A stretch of DNA of 42,635 nucleotides from Nocardia niigatensis NBRC 100131 (GCF_000308655.1 NZ_BAGC01000013.1:1-42635); one strand, 5' to 3'. Positions 15,076 to 24,855 are shown, numbered from the stretch's first letter. Notes: generated by a model from the sequence alone, not told the origin. Program-made: numbers and translations.

Positions 15076-16733
15076 TGACTCCAGCTGACCTTGCAGATCT
15101 CCTTCGTGCTACCGCGGCGAAGGTACTTGTCGAACGCGGATCAGACCCTGCGATCCTGCCCGACGAGGTCAAGGTGGAGCGTCCCCGCAACCCCGAGCAC
15201 GGTGACTATGCCACGAATGTGGCCATGCAGGTAGGTAAGAAGGCGGGAATGAGCCCCCGCGATTTCGCAACGCTGCTGGCCGCGGCGCTGTCGGAGGCCG
15301 AGGGCATCGACGCCGCGGAGGTCGCGGGACCTGGCTTTTTGAACATCCGCCTGGCCAAGGCCGCGCAGGGCGCGATCGTGGAGAAGATCCTCGAGGCCGG
15401 CGCGAAGTTCGGCACCGCGGACGCGCTCGTGGGCACGAAGATCAACCTCGAATTCGTCTCCGCCAACCCGACGGGCCCGATCCACCTGGGCGGCACCCGC
15501 TGGGCCTCGGTCGGCGACGCGCTGGGCCGGATTCTGGCGAGCCAGGGCGCGGACGTCACCCGCGAGTACTACTTCAACGACCACGGCGCGCAGATCGACC
15601 GCTTCGCCAATTCGCTGGTGGCCGCCGCGCTGGGACAGCCGACCCCCGAGGATGGCTACGCGGGCGCGTACATCAACGAGATCGCCGACACGGTCGTCAA
15701 GGCCAACCCGGGTGTGCTGGAACTCCCGGAGACCGAGCGGCACGAGCTGTTCCGCCGCGAGGGCGTCGAGCTCATGTTCGCGCACATCAAGAAGACGCTG
15801 CACGACTTCGGCACCGACTTCGACGTGTATTTCAACGAGAGCTCGCTGTTCGCCTCCGGCGCGGTCGAGCAGGCCATCGAGACGCTGAAGGCGTCCGGCA
15901 AGCTGTACGAGAAGGACGGCGCCTGGTGGATCGCCTCCACCGAGTACGGCGACGACAAGGACCGCGTCGTCATCAAGAGCGACGGCAAGTCCGCCTATAT
16001 CGGCGGTGACATCGCCTACTTCCAGAACAAGCGCTCCCGCGGCTTCGATCTGTGCATCTACATGCTGGGCGCGGACCACCACGGCTACATCGGCCGCCTC
16101 AAGGCCGCCGCGGCCGCGTTCGGCGACAACCCGGACACCGTCGAGGTGCTCATCGGCCAGATGGTGAACCTGGTGAAAGACGGTGCCGCCGTTCGCATGT
16201 CGAAGCGCGCGGGCACCGTCGTCACCCTCGACGACCTGGTCGAGCAGATCGGCGTGGACGCGGCCCGCTACTCGCTGGTGCGCTCCTCGGTGAACTCCAG
16301 CATCGACATCGACCTGGACCTGTGGACCCGCCAGGACAGCGAGAACCCGGTCTACTACGTGCAGTACGCGCACGCCCGCACCAACCAGATCCTCGGCAAC
16401 GCGGCCGCGTTCGACTACGCCTCCGTCACACCGGATTTCGCGCTGCTGACCGACGACCGCGAGGGCGCGCTCATCCGCACCCTGGGCGAGTACCCGCGCG
16501 TGGTGGCCACCGCCGCCGAGATGCGGGAGCCGCACCGCGTGGTGCGGTACCTCGAGGAGCTGGCCGGGGCCTATCACCCCTTCCAGTCCGACAAGACGCT
16601 GCGCGTCATACCGCAGGGCGACGATGTGGTCACCCCGCTCAATGCCGCTCGCCTCGAGCTGGTCAAAGCCACCCGTCAGGTTCTCGCCAACGGCCTCGGC
16701 CTGCTAGGCGTCAGTGCACCGGAGCGTATGTAG
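15075..16733 (+). CDS. argS: Arginyl-tRNA synthetase
   Basis: The 552-residue class I synthetase attaches arginine to tRNA-Arg in the cytosol. The N-terminal Add-1 domain recognises the tRNA elbow. The HIGH motif appears as [19 protein letters not shown], the KMSKS loop as [16 protein letters not shown], and an anticodon-binding helical domain with the usual C-terminal [17 protein letters not shown] completes it. The GTG start lies just downstream of a -10 element. It opens a tight operon with lysA (directly adjoining), hom, thrC and thrB, the same order as in corynebacteria and mycobacteria. Confidence 0.97.
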   Translation: MTPADLADLLRATAAKVLVERGSDPAILPDEVKVERPRNPEHGDYATNVAMQVGKKAGMSPRDFATLLAAALSEAEGIDAAEVAGPGFLNIRLAKAAQGAIVEKILEAGAKFGTADALVGTKINLEFVSANPTGPIHLGGTRWASVGDALGRILASQGADVTREYYFNDHGAQIDRFANSLVAAALGQPTPEDGYAGAYINEIADTVVKANPGVLELPETERHELFRREGVELMFAHIKKTLHDFGTDFDVYFNESSLFASGAVEQAIETLKASGKLYEKDGAWWIASTEYGDDKDRVVIKSDGKSAYIGGDIAYFQNKRSRGFDLCIYMLGADHHGYIGRLKAAAAAFGDNPDTVEVLIGQMVNLVKDGAAVRMSKRAGTVVTLDDLVEQIGVDAARYSLVRSSVNSSIDIDLDLWTRQDSENPVYYVQYAHARTNQILGNAAAFDYASVTPDFALLTDDREGALIRTLGEYPRVVATAAEMREPHRVVRYLEELAGAYHPFQSDKTLRVIPQGDDVVTPLNAARLELVKATRQVLANGLGLLGVSAPERM

Positions 16734-18155
16734 ATGAGTGCCCACCCCGCCGGACCCCGCCACGCGGACATCCCGCACGCGCCGACGCTCGCCGAGCGGC
16801 CCAGCGCCCCGGCGCAGATGATCGAGCTGCCCGCGAATGTCTGGCCGCGCAACGCCTCTCGTGACGCGGACGGGGTCGTGCGGCTGGCCGGTGTGCCGGT
16901 GCACGAGCTGGCCGCCGAGTACGGCACCCCGCTGTTCGTGATCGACGAGGACGACTTCCGCTCCCGCTGCCGGGACATGGTCCGCGCCTTCGGTGACGGC
17001 GCGCGAGTCCACTACGCCTCCAAGGCGTTCCTGTGCGGCGAGGTCGCCCGCTGGATCCGCGACGAGGGCCTGCACCTGGACGTGTGCTCCGGCGGCGAGC
17101 TGTCGGTGGCGCTGCACGCCGGCTTCCCGGCCGAGCGGATCGCCCTGCACGGCAACAACAAATCGGTGCCCGAGCTGGAGATGGCGGTCGCGGCGGGCGT
17201 CGGCGACGTGGTCGTCGACTCGCTGATCGAGATCGAGCGGCTCAAGGCCGTGGCCAAGCGGGCCGGCAAGGTGGTGGACGTGCTCGTCCGCGTCACCGTC
17301 GGCGTGGAGGCCCACACCCACGAGTACATCTCGACCGCGCACGAGGACCAGAAGTTCGGCTTCTCCATCGCCGGCGGCGACGCCATGCAGGCCATCGCCC
17401 GGGTCTTCGAGTCCGACAATCTGCGCCTGGTCGGCCTGCACTCGCACATCGGCTCGCAGATCTTCGAGATCGACGGCTTCGAGATCTCCACCCGCCGCAT
17501 GCTGGGCCTGCTGCGCGAGGTCGCCGACAAGTTCGGCATGGAACGCGCCGAACAGATGCGGGTGCTGGATCTCGGTGGCGGCCTGGGCATTTCGTACCTT
17601 CCACACGAGGATCCGCCGGCCCTGGACGGCTTCGCCGCCAACCTGCGCCGCATCGTGGCCGAGGAGGCCGAGCGGGCCGGGCTGCCGGTGCCGACCATCG
17701 CGGTCGAGCCGGGCCGTGCCATCGCCGGACCCGGCACCGTCACCCTCTACGAGGTCGGCACCATCAAAGATGTTGTGCTCGACGGCGGTAATCGCCGACG
17801 CTATGTGAGCGTCGACGGCGGCATGAGCGACAACATCCGTCCGGCCCTGTACCAGGCCGAGTACGACTGCCGCCTGGTCTCGCGCTCCAGCGAGGCCGGT
17901 CCGGTGGTGGCTCGCGTGGTCGGAAAGCATTGCGAGAGTGGGGATATCGTCATCCGCGATACCTGGCTCCCGGCCGATGTGGGCCCCGGCGACCTGGTGG
18001 CGGTGGCCGCGACCGGCGCGTACTGCTACTCGATGTCGAGCCGCTACAACTTGCTCACCCGGCCCGCGGTGGTCGCTGTGCGAGACGGCAAGGCGCGCTT
18101 GATCCTTCGCCGTGAAACGGTGGAGGACCTACTCAGCTTGGAGGTGAAGGCATGA
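16734..18155 (+). CDS. lysA: Diaminopimelate decarboxylase
   Basis: This 473-residue PLP enzyme decarboxylates meso-diaminopimelate to L-lysine, the last step of lysine synthesis. The fold type III barrel carries the PLP lysine in [13 protein letters not shown] (Lys97). HSHIGSQI, the Gly-rich LGGGLGISY and [12 protein letters not shown] follow, and Cys in GKHCESGD is the residue given by the neighbouring subunit. The [10 protein letters not shown] segment near the end binds substrate. The ATG begins on the base after the argS stop, and the gene ends overlapping hom by 4 nt (ATGA). It is somewhat longer at the N-terminus than the roughly 447 residues of M. tuberculosis LysA. Confidence 0.97.
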   Translation: MSAHPAGPRHADIPHAPTLAERPSAPAQMIELPANVWPRNASRDADGVVRLAGVPVHELAAEYGTPLFVIDEDDFRSRCRDMVRAFGDGARVHYASKAFLCGEVARWIRDEGLHLDVCSGGELSVALHAGFPAERIALHGNNKSVPELEMAVAAGVGDVVVDSLIEIERLKAVAKRAGKVVDVLVRVTVGVEAHTHEYISTAHEDQKFGFSIAGGDAMQAIARVFESDNLRLVGLHSHIGSQIFEIDGFEISTRRMLGLLREVADKFGMERAEQMRVLDLGGGLGISYLPHEDPPALDGFAANLRRIVAEEAERAGLPVPTIAVEPGRAIAGPGTVTLYEVGTIKDVVLDGGNRRRYVSVDGGMSDNIRPALYQAEYDCRLVSRSSEAGPVVARVVGKHCESGDIVIRDTWLPADVGPGDLVAVAATGAYCYSMSSRYNLLTRPAVVAVRDGKARLILRRETVEDLLSLEVKA

Positions 18156-19507
18156 CCGGGTCCACGGCGAGCCGTGAAATTGGTTCCAGCAAGAATGGCG
18201 TGTGGGGACAGGATCACCCCATCGGCGTCGCCGTCCTCGGCATGGGCACGGTCGGCACCGAGGTGGTCCGCATCATTCGCGACCACGCCGACGACCTGTG
18301 CAACCGGGTGGGCGCGCCCGTCGTGCTGCGCGGTGTCGCGGTGCGCGATCTGAGCAAGGACCGCGGCGTGCCCGCCGAGCTGCTCACCGCCGATGCCGAA
18401 TCCCTGGTCACCCGTGACGATGTCGACATCGTCGTCGAGGTCATGGGCGGCATCGACCCGGCCCGCGCCCTCATCGCCGCCGCCCTCAACGCCGGCAAGT
18501 CGGTCGTCACCGCCAACAAGGCGCTGCTCGCCGACTACACCGGCGAGCTGGCCGCCGCCGCCGAGAACCACCGCGCCGACCTGTACTTCGAGGCCGCCGT
18601 CGCCGGCGCCATCCCGGTGATCCGCCCGCTCATCCAGTCGCTGTCCGGTGACCGGGTCAACCGCGTGGTCGGCATCGTGAACGGCACCACCAACTTCATC
18701 CTGTCGGCCATGGCCGAGACCGGCGCGAACTACGCCGACGTGCTGGCCGAGGCCACCCGCCTGGGCTACGCCGAGGCAGACCCGACCGCCGATGTCGAGG
18801 GCTACGACGCGGCCGCCAAGGCCGCGATCCTGGCGTCGGTCGCCTTCCACACCCGCGTCACCTCGGGCGACGTCTACCGCGAGGGCATCTCCAAGATCAC
18901 CGCCGAGGATCTGGAGACCGCGGCGGCCGTGGGCTGCACGGTGAAGCTGCTGGCCATGGCCGAGCGCGTCACCGACGAGGACGGCAAGGACAAGGTCTCC
19001 GTGCGCGTCTACCCGGCCCTCATCCCGCGCAAGCACCCGCTGGCCTCGGTCAACGGCGCGTTCAACGCCGTGGTCGTGGAGGCCGAGAACGCCGGCCGCC
19101 TGATGTTCTACGGTCAGGGCGCGGGCGGCGCTCCCACCGCGTCGGCCGTCATGGGCGATCTGGTGATGGCGGCGCGCAACAAGTTCTTCGGTGGCCGCGC
19201 TCCGGGCGAATCGGTCTATGCTGAGCTGCCGATCGCTTCGATCGGCGACACCCCGACCCGCTACCACGTGAACCTGCAGGTAGCCGATCGCACCGGTGTG
19301 CTGGAAGCGGTCGCGGGTGAATTCGCCAAGCACGGTGTGAGCATCTCGACGGTCCGCCAGGAGGGACACGACGAGGGTGCGCGCCTGGTCGTGGTGACCC
19401 ACCACGCGCTGGAGTCCGCGCTTGCGGATACCGTTGCCGCGTTGGCCGAACTGGACTCCGTCACGTCCGTGACCAGTGTTCTGAGATTGGAAGGCACCGA
19501 GGAATGA
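18152..19507 (+). CDS. hom: Homoserine dehydrogenase
   Basis: The 451-residue enzyme reduces aspartate semialdehyde to homoserine with NAD(P)H, the branch point to threonine and methionine. The Rossmann motif [11 protein letters not shown] is near residue 30. The catalytic domain contains [19 protein letters not shown] and the [21 protein letters not shown] region with the catalytic Lys/Asp pair. A C-terminal ACT domain (from about 365, [21 protein letters not shown]) is the usual site of threonine feedback inhibition. It overlaps lysA by 4 nt and thrC by 4 nt. The feedback role is inferred from the family. Confidence 0.97.
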   Translation: MTGSTASREIGSSKNGVWGQDHPIGVAVLGMGTVGTEVVRIIRDHADDLCNRVGAPVVLRGVAVRDLSKDRGVPAELLTADAESLVTRDDVDIVVEVMGGIDPARALIAAALNAGKSVVTANKALLADYTGELAAAAENHRADLYFEAAVAGAIPVIRPLIQSLSGDRVNRVVGIVNGTTNFILSAMAETGANYADVLAEATRLGYAEADPTADVEGYDAAAKAAILASVAFHTRVTSGDVYREGISKITAEDLETAAAVGCTVKLLAMAERVTDEDGKDKVSVRVYPALIPRKHPLASVNGAFNAVVVEAENAGRLMFYGQGAGGAPTASAVMGDLVMAARNKFFGGRAPGESVYAELPIASIGDTPTRYHVNLQVADRTGVLEAVAGEFAKHGVSISTVRQEGHDEGARLVVVTHHALESALADTVAALAELDSVTSVTSVLRLEGTEE

Positions 19508-20592
19508 GTGCAACTGCACGGGCCGCGACTGTGCACACCCCGTGGCCGGGGCTGATCGACGCGTATCGGGATCGTCTCTCGATTCCCGCCGACTGGAAGG
19601 CCGTCACTCTCTTCGAGGGCGGTACCCCGCTGGTGCCCGCGCACCACCTCTCCGAGCTCACGGGCTGCGAGGTGTACCTCAAGGTCGAGGGCGCGAACCC
19701 GACCGGTTCCTTCAAGGACCGTGGCATGACCATGGCCATGACCGACGCCAAGTACACCGGCAAGACCGCCGTGCTGTGCGCGTCGACCGGCAACACCTCG
19801 GCGTCGGCGGCGGCGTACGCCACCCGCGCCGGTCTGCACTGCGCGGTGCTGATCCCGTCGGGCAAGATCGCCATGGGCAAGCTGGCCCAGGCGGTCATGC
19901 TGGGCGCCAAGATCATCCAGGTGGACGGCAACTTCGACGACTGCCTCGAGCTGGCCCGCAAGGTCACCTCGGACTTCCCCGAGGTCGGCCTGGTGAACTC
20001 GGTCAACCCGGCTCGCATCGAGGGCCAGAAGACCGCGGCCTTCGAGATCGTGGACGCGCTGGGCAAGGCGCCCGATGTGCACGCGCTGCCGGTCGGCAAC
20101 GCGGGCAACATCACCGCGTACTGGAAGGGCTACAGCGAGTACTACGCCGACGGCGTCACCGCCTCGCGCCCGCGCATGCTGGGCGTGCAGGCCGCCGGCG
20201 CCGCGCCGCTGGTCAACGGTGCCCCGGTCGCGAACCCGGAGACCATCGCCACCGCCATCCGGATCGGTGCGCCGGCGTCCTGGAACCAGGCCGTGGCGGC
20301 CAAGGAAGAGTCGGGCGGCGCCTTCCGCGCGGCCACCGATGACGAGATCCTCGCCGCGTATCACCTGGTCGCGGCCAAGGAGGGCGTCTTCGTGGAGCCC
20401 GCCTCCGCCGCGTCGATCGCCGGTCTGCTGGCCGCGCGTGCCGAGGGCTGGCTGGATTCCGGCCTCACCGTGGTCTGCACGGTGACCGGCAACGGCCTCA
20501 AGGACCCGGACAACGCGCTCAAGGGCATGCCCGAGGTCACGCCGATCGCGGTCGACCCGGTCGCCGTGGCCCACGAACTCGAGCTGGCCTGA
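19504..20592 (+). CDS. thrC: Threonine synthase
   Basis: The 362-residue PLP enzyme converts O-phosphohomoserine to threonine. The PLP lysine is Lys71 in GSFKDRGMT, and the phosphate-binding loop is the Gly/Asn-rich [26 protein letters not shown] is also typical. The length and lack of an N-terminal extension match the short actinobacterial form. Its ATG overlaps the hom stop (ATGA), and it ends 1 nt before the thrB TTG. Confidence 0.97.
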   Translation: MSATARAATVHTPWPGLIDAYRDRLSIPADWKAVTLFEGGTPLVPAHHLSELTGCEVYLKVEGANPTGSFKDRGMTMAMTDAKYTGKTAVLCASTGNTSASAAAYATRAGLHCAVLIPSGKIAMGKLAQAVMLGAKIIQVDGNFDDCLELARKVTSDFPEVGLVNSVNPARIEGQKTAAFEIVDALGKAPDVHALPVGNAGNITAYWKGYSEYYADGVTASRPRMLGVQAAGAAPLVNGAPVANPETIATAIRIGAPASWNQAVAAKEESGGAFRAATDDEILAAYHLVAAKEGVFVEPASAASIAGLLAARAEGWLDSGLTVVCTVTGNGLKDPDNALKGMPEVTPIAVDPVAVAHELELA

Positions 20593-20593
20593 G

Positions 20594-21574
20594 TTGACTG
20601 CGCGCGACGCTCAGCTCATGACGCGGACGCTGCCCGCCGGAATCTCCGTCACCGTGCGGGTTCCGGCGTCCAGCGCCAACCTGGGCCCGGGTTTCGATTC
20701 CCTCGGAATCGCTTTGGGGCTGTACGACGAGATCACGGTGTCCACCACCGACTCCGGGCTGACCATCCGGGTGGAGGGCGAGGGCGCCGACGATGTGCCC
20801 TGGGGCCCTTCGCATCTGGTGGTGCGGGCCATCGAGCGCGGCCTGCAGGCCGCGGGTGTGTGGGCCGACGGCCTGGACGTGGTGTGCCGCAACGTGATTC
20901 CGCATTCGCGAGGCATGGGTTCGTCGGCCTCGGCGGCGGTCGGGGGACTGGCCGCCGGGCGTGGGCTGGCCGCGAAGTTCGATCCTGACCTGGCCTACGG
21001 CGACGAGGTGCTGGTCCAGCTGGCCGGTGAATTCGAAGGCCACCCGGATAATTCGTCCGCCAGCATCCTGGGCGGATTCGTGGTGTGCTGGACCGAAACC
21101 GACCGTTCGGCGGACGAAAACGGCAGTGCCGACGCGCATCACGCGCGCCTGTACCGCGCGGTGCGGCTGGAACCGCATCCCTCGCTGCGGCCCGTGGTGC
21201 TCATTCCCGAGGAGCGTTCGGCGACCGCGCACACCCGCGGCCTGCTCCCGGAGACGGTGCCGCACGCGGACGCGGCTTTCAATGCCAGCCGGTCCGCGCT
21301 CGCGGTGGTCGCCTTGACGCAGCGGCCCGACCTGCTGCTTCCCGCCACGGCCGACCGGCTACACCAGGGCTACCGCGCCTCGGCGCTGCCGCTCACCACC
21401 AAATGGGTGGAACGGTTGCGTGCCGCGGGCATCGCGGCCACCGTCTCGGGCGCCGGCCCGACCGTGCTGGCCTTCGCGACCAGCGAATTCCCCGAAGAAC
21501 TGCGCGAACTCGCCGTCGCGGACGGCATGCGCGTTCTCGAGCCGGGCATCGCCGGCGGCGTCTCGGTGGATTGA
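20594..21574 (+). CDS. thrB: Homoserine kinase
   Basis: This 326-residue GHMP kinase phosphorylates homoserine to O-phosphohomoserine for ThrC. Family motifs are [21 protein letters not shown], the ATP loop [12 protein letters not shown] (103-114) and the C-terminal [19 protein letters not shown] at 20594 fits the 1-nt spacing from thrC, while an ATG at 20618 gives a protein eight residues shorter; I cannot decide between them. An insertion of acidic and polar residues ([16 protein letters not shown], about 156-171) is longer than I expect for the family. It closes the amino acid operon; no strong terminator is seen before rho. Confidence 0.95.
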   Translation: MTARDAQLMTRTLPAGISVTVRVPASSANLGPGFDSLGIALGLYDEITVSTTDSGLTIRVEGEGADDVPWGPSHLVVRAIERGLQAAGVWADGLDVVCRNVIPHSRGMGSSASAAVGGLAAGRGLAAKFDPDLAYGDEVLVQLAGEFEGHPDNSSASILGGFVVCWTETDRSADENGSADAHHARLYRAVRLEPHPSLRPVVLIPEERSATAHTRGLLPETVPHADAAFNASRSALAVVALTQRPDLLLPATADRLHQGYRASALPLTTKWVERLRAAGIAATVSGAGPTVLAFATSEFPEELRELAVADGMRVLEPGIAGGVSVD

Positions 21575-21587
21575 CAGCGCGCCTGCC

Positions 21588-21616
21588 TTGCCGATGCAAA
21601 AGGTGGGAGCTATCCT
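21588..21616 (+). promoter_or_regulatory. Candidate rho promoter
   Basis: TTGCCG (21588-21593) and TATCCT (21611-21616) are separated by exactly 17 nt, 14 nt after the thrB stop. The predicted start of transcription near 21623 leaves a leader of about 290 nt before the rho GTG. Confidence 0.65.
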
Positions 21617-21622
21617 GAGCGA

Positions 21623-21914
21623 GTCCGTACATCGTGCGCGTCAGACGCCGGTGCTTCATCAGGGCAAATCGCTCCAGAGGCTCCTTGCTCAGGCTCGAGG
21701 CTTGAGGCTCGAAACTTGGGGGTAGCCAGTCAACTGGAATGATCTCTCCCACCTTGCGGTCCGAAGCATCAGCATTCGGTGGTGGAGCCCACGTGGTGGT
21801 GCCCCCACCGGCCCGGCGGGACAGGCGATACGGCATCCGAGTTCGGCACGAGACCGGACTGCAGGAGGAACCCTCGAACAGGCACACGGCGGTCGAGGGA
21901 AGGAAAGGATTTCC
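21623..21914 (+). promoter_or_regulatory. Long 5' leader of rho
   Basis: About 290 nt between the candidate promoter and rho has no convincing coding frame. It contains small hairpins: CCAGT-CA-ACTGG at 21726-21737 and CCGAA...TTCGG at 21761-21779. A GGTGG/CCACC-rich segment lies near 21780-21810. A repeated GGCTC(G)-type unit occurs near 21678-21710. Rho autoregulates its own leader in other bacteria, so an attenuator is plausible. No named riboswitch is recognised. Confidence 0.45.
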
Positions 21915-23975
21915 GTGACAGATACGGACCTGCTCGCGACACCCGGGATGGATAGCGATTCAGCGTCCTCGGGTAGCCGCGAAAGTGACTCCGGACAGAT
22001 TTCGAAGATGAGCGAACAAACTGACGTCGCACGATCGGGGCTGACTGGAATGTTGTTGCCGCAGTTGCGTGCGCTTGCGGGAGAGCTCGGTATCCGAGGC
22101 ACTTCCGGGATGCGTAAGGGTGATCTCATCGCCGCTATCAAGGAGAACCAGGCCGGGGGCGCCAAGCCCGTCGCCGCTGCCGCCGGCGGCAAGCCCACGC
22201 GGAACGCGAAGGCCAAGGCCGAGGACGCGCAGACCGGCGGGGAGTCCGCGTCGGCCCCCGCTCGCGAGGTGAAGAAGGCCGCTGCGGCTGCCGATCCCGC
22301 TCCGGCCGCGGCCGAGGTGAAGGCGGAGGCGAAGGCCGGGCGCGCGGACAAGGTCGAGTCGCGCAAGACCGACGCCGAGCCGCGCAAGAACGACGAGCCG
22401 CGCCAAAACGCTTCGGAGACTCGCGAATCCAAGCGCGAGGAGGGCGAGAACGCCCGCGCCGAGGGCGGCGACGACAGCCGGGACGGTGGCCAGCGCGGCC
22501 GCGGCCGCCAGCGTCGGGGTCGTGAGCAGCGTGGCGCCGCCACCGCCGAGACCACCGCCGAGGCTCCGGCCGCCGACAAGGTTGAGCAGGACGGCGGCGA
22601 GCGCCGCCGGGATCGCGGTAACCAGGGTGAGCGCGGCAACCAGGGTGACCGCAACCAGCAGAGCCAGAACGGCGCCGGTCGCGGTGGCCAGCGTGACGAC
22701 CGCGGCGGTGACGACGAGGAAGGCGGCCGCGGTCGCCGGGGCCGTCGCTTCCGTGAGCGTCGTCGCGGGCGGGACCGCGAGGGTGGCGCCACCGGTGGCG
22801 AGGCCCGCGAGATGGAGATCCGCGAGGACGACGTCCTGCAGCCGGTCGCCGGCATTCTCGACGTGCTCGACAACTACGCGTTCGTCCGCACCTCGGGCTA
22901 CCTGGCCGGCCCGAACGACGTGTACGTCTCGATGAACCTGGTCCGCAAGAACGGCCTGCGCCGCGGTGACGCCATCACCGGCGCGGTCCGCGCGCCGCGG
23001 GACGGCGATCAGAGCAACCAGCGGCAGAAGTTCGATCCGCTGGTGCGGTTGGACACGGTCAACGGCGCGGACGTCGAAAGTGCCAAGCGCCGACCGGAAT
23101 TCAACAAGCTGACCCCGCTGTACCCGAACCAGCGCCTGCGGCTGGAGACCCAGCCCAACAAGCTGACCACCCGCATCATCGACCTGATCATGCCGATCGG
23201 TAAGGGTCAGCGCGCGTTGATCGTGTCGCCGCCCAAGGCCGGTAAGACCACGATCATGCAGGACATCGCGAACGCGATCTCGGTCAACAACCCCGAGTGC
23301 TACCTGATGGTGGTGCTGGTGGACGAGCGTCCCGAGGAAGTGACCGACATGCAGCGCTCCGTGCGCGGCGAGGTCATCGCCTCGACCTTCGACCGGCCGC
23401 CGAGCGACCACACCTCGGTCGCCGAGCTCGCCATCGAGCGGGCCAAGCGCCTGGTGGAGCAGGGCCAGGACGTCGTCGTGCTGCTCGACTCGATCACCCG
23501 ATTGGGCCGTGCGTACAACAACTCGTCCCCGGCCTCGGGCCGAATCCTTTCCGGTGGTGTGGATTCCACCGCGCTGTACCCGCCCAAGCGGTTCCTCGGC
23601 GCGGCCCGCAATATCGAGAACGGCGGCTCGCTCACCATCATCGCCACCGCGATGGTGGAGACCGGTTCCACCGGTGACACGGTCATCTTCGAGGAGTTCA
23701 AGGGCACGGGTAACGCCGAGCTCAAGCTCGACCGCAAGATCGCCGAGCGCCGCGTGTTCCCGGCGGTCGACGTCAACCCGTCCGGCACCCGCCGCGACGA
23801 TCTGCTGATGTCGCCCGACGAGGCCGCGGTCCTGCACAAGCTGCGCCGAGTGCTCTCCGGCCTGGACTCGCACCAGGCCATCGACCTGCTGGTCGACCGG
23901 TTGAAGAAGACCAAGAGCAATGTCGAGTTCCTGATGACGGTCTCCAAGACCGCCCCGGGCGCGCTCGACGAATAG
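21915..23975 (+). CDS. rho: Transcription termination factor Rho with large RG-rich N-terminal insertion
   Basis: The 686-residue hexameric RNA helicase ends transcripts by ATP-driven translocation on RNA. A Rho N-terminal helix domain (LTGMLLPQLRALAGELGI..., about 42-80) is followed by roughly 210 low-complexity residues. These are first Ala/Lys/Glu-rich and then Arg/Gly/Asp-rich (RGQRGRGRQRRGREQRG and similar). The RNA-binding cold-shock-like domain starts at about 300 (GILDVLDNYAFVRTSGYLAG). Walker A is SPPKAGKTT (437-445), Walker B VVVLLDSITRL, and the R-loop ERRVFPAVDVNPSGTR. It is longer than E. coli Rho (419) and the M. tuberculosis protein (about 600) because of the insertion. The GTG start is preceded by GGAAGGAAAGG. 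Confidence 0.97.
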   Translation: MTDTDLLATPGMDSDSASSGSRESDSGQISKMSEQTDVARSGLTGMLLPQLRALAGELGIRGTSGMRKGDLIAAIKENQAGGAKPVAAAAGGKPTRNAKAKAEDAQTGGESASAPAREVKKAAAAADPAPAAAEVKAEAKAGRADKVESRKTDAEPRKNDEPRQNASETRESKREEGENARAEGGDDSRDGGQRGRGRQRRGREQRGAATAETTAEAPAADKVEQDGGERRRDRGNQGERGNQGDRNQQSQNGAGRGGQRDDRGGDDEEGGRGRRGRRFRERRRGRDREGGATGGEAREMEIREDDVLQPVAGILDVLDNYAFVRTSGYLAGPNDVYVSMNLVRKNGLRRGDAITGAVRAPRDGDQSNQRQKFDPLVRLDTVNGADVESAKRRPEFNKLTPLYPNQRLRLETQPNKLTTRIIDLIMPIGKGQRALIVSPPKAGKTTIMQDIANAISVNNPECYLMVVLVDERPEEVTDMQRSVRGEVIASTFDRPPSDHTSVAELAIERAKRLVEQGQDVVVLLDSITRLGRAYNNSSPASGRILSGGVDSTALYPPKRFLGAARNIENGGSLTIIATAMVETGSTGDTVIFEEFKGTGNAELKLDRKIAERRVFPAVDVNPSGTRRDDLLMSPDEAAVLHKLRRVLSGLDSHQAIDLLVDRLKKTKSNVEFLMTVSKTAPGALDE

Positions 23976-23978
23976 TGA

Positions 23979-24009
23979 AAAGGGGGCTCCGCAGTGCGGA
24001 GCCCCCTTT
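23979..24009 (+). terminator. Intrinsic terminator after rho
   Basis: A perfect 14-bp stem (23979-23992 with 23996-24009) has an AGT loop. The 3' arm ends in CCCCCTTT and is followed by CTCGTTTCG. It starts 4 nt after the rho stop codon. Confidence 0.85.
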
Positions 24010-24023
24010 CTCGTTTCGCAAGG

Positions 24024-24074
24024 GTAACAAGTGATTTCGTGCCGATCGGGGTAACTCGTCGGGTACGTACGGAA
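24024..24074 (+). repeat. 51-bp dispersed repeat, copy A
   Basis: First of three gapless copies in this window (also 26444-26494 and 40392-40442). The conserved blocks are ACAA[GC]TGATTTCGT and GGGGTAACTC[GC]TCGGG. This copy matches B at 42 and C at 43 of 51 positions. It lies between the converging ends of rho and the membrane-protein pseudogene. Confidence 0.8.
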
Positions 24075-24083
24075 CTCGCGGAG

Positions 24084-24555
24084 CTACGAGACCGGTGGCG
24101 CGGGTTGGGAGCTCGGTGGCACGTAGCCGCCCGCTGAATATGCCGGGAGGCGGTACTGGGGCTCCGCTTCTGCGGAGCCGCCGCCGTCGTTCCGGCAAGG
24201 CCTCCGGTCTTCTCGGGACCGGGCGCGGGCTGTAGAAGAACAGTCCGATCAGCGCGCCGCCGGCGATCATGAAGCCGAGAATGAGCGCGGTCACGGTACC
24301 GGACACGTCCGCTGCCGTGACCGCTGTGTAGGTGAGGGTGGCGTCCCCCCGGGGCGGGATGGGGGTCGGATTCAGGGGTCCCACCGCGTTGCCGGACTCT
24401 CCGGGAGCCATCCACCAACCCGCTACCGCCAGAAGCGTCAGTGTGACCAGGACCGCCCCCGCGACGAGCTCCGCACGCCGCCGGTCCGCCCTCCCGGCCT
24501 CGGCGTGCACGGTGACGGGGGACAGGTCCCCGATCGTCGCGTCCTTCCTGGTCAC
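24084..24555 (-). pseudogene. Two-TM membrane protein gene with an apparent frameshift
   Basis: From a GTG at 24555 (GGAAGG 6 nt upstream) the frame encodes a cytoplasmic N-terminus, TM1 (AELVAGAVLVTLTLLAVAGWW), an outer loop and TM2 (TALILGFMIAGGALIGLFFYSP). After RRPEALP near 24195 the frame turns into Arg-rich sequence that would run about 300 nt past the rho terminator into rho antisense. Skipping one base there opens a natural tail (GGGSAEAEPQYRLPAYSAGG, then Tyr/Pro/Ser-rich) that ends with TAG at 24084. This points to a one-base insertion, or a sequencing error, in the CGACGGCGGCGG stretch. No family is recognised. It is not part of the usual rho-rpmE neighbourhood. Confidence 0.6.
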
Positions 24556-24597
24556 TGTTGCCCTTCCGATGGTCGCTCTCACCTGGACGAACTCTAT

Positions 24598-24635
24598 GAA
24601 CATGAATGTTCGTATTCCTGAGTAGCGAGCTACTC
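24598..24635. promoter_or_regulatory. Two tandem inverted repeats with GA centres upstream of the membrane-protein gene
   Basis: GAACAT-GA-ATGTTC (24598-24611) and GAGTAGC-GA-GCTACTC (24620-24635) are both perfect. They are separated by 8 nt and lie 43-80 nt upstream of the GTG at 24555. Their position fits operators. No known regulator motif is matched with confidence. Confidence 0.4.
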
Positions 24636-24743
24636 GACTTCCAGCCTCACTCGAATACACGAAATATGCGTGCCCGTAGTTTTATGGGCGAACGGCGGGA
24701 ACAAACGGGTCCAACCGCCTGTTCAGGACGGTGTCACCCCTCG

Positions 24744-24773
24744 TGACGGCCACCCGCCCGCGGCGCATATACT
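24744..24773 (+). promoter_or_regulatory. Candidate rpmE promoter
   Basis: TATACT (24768-24773) is a good -10. A weak -35 TGACGG (24744-24749) lies 18 nt upstream. Transcription would begin about 75 nt before the rpmE ATG. Confidence 0.55.
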
Positions 24774-24855
24774 GTTCCGTCGGCAACCATGCCTAGTCGG
24801 TTCCGGTTCACGTCTCGCATCGCCAGGCGACCCGGAGCCTTTCGAAAGGACATCC

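Noticed and set aside
21594..21725. 43-codon frame in front of rho starting at ATG 21594
   Set aside because: The ATG lies between the -35 and -10 of the likely rho promoter, so it would not be in the transcript. No ribosome site is seen.
22480..22790. GC-rich repetitive DNA in rho as a tandem repeat or CRISPR-like array
   Set aside because: It is in-frame coding sequence for the RG-rich insertion, with no regular unit or spacers.
24024..24074. Reading the 51-bp repeat as a conserved small peptide (VTSDFV..GVTRR in one frame)
   Set aside because: Frames are open on both strands, no ribosome site precedes it, and substitutions are not biased to silent positions. A DNA or RNA element is more likely.
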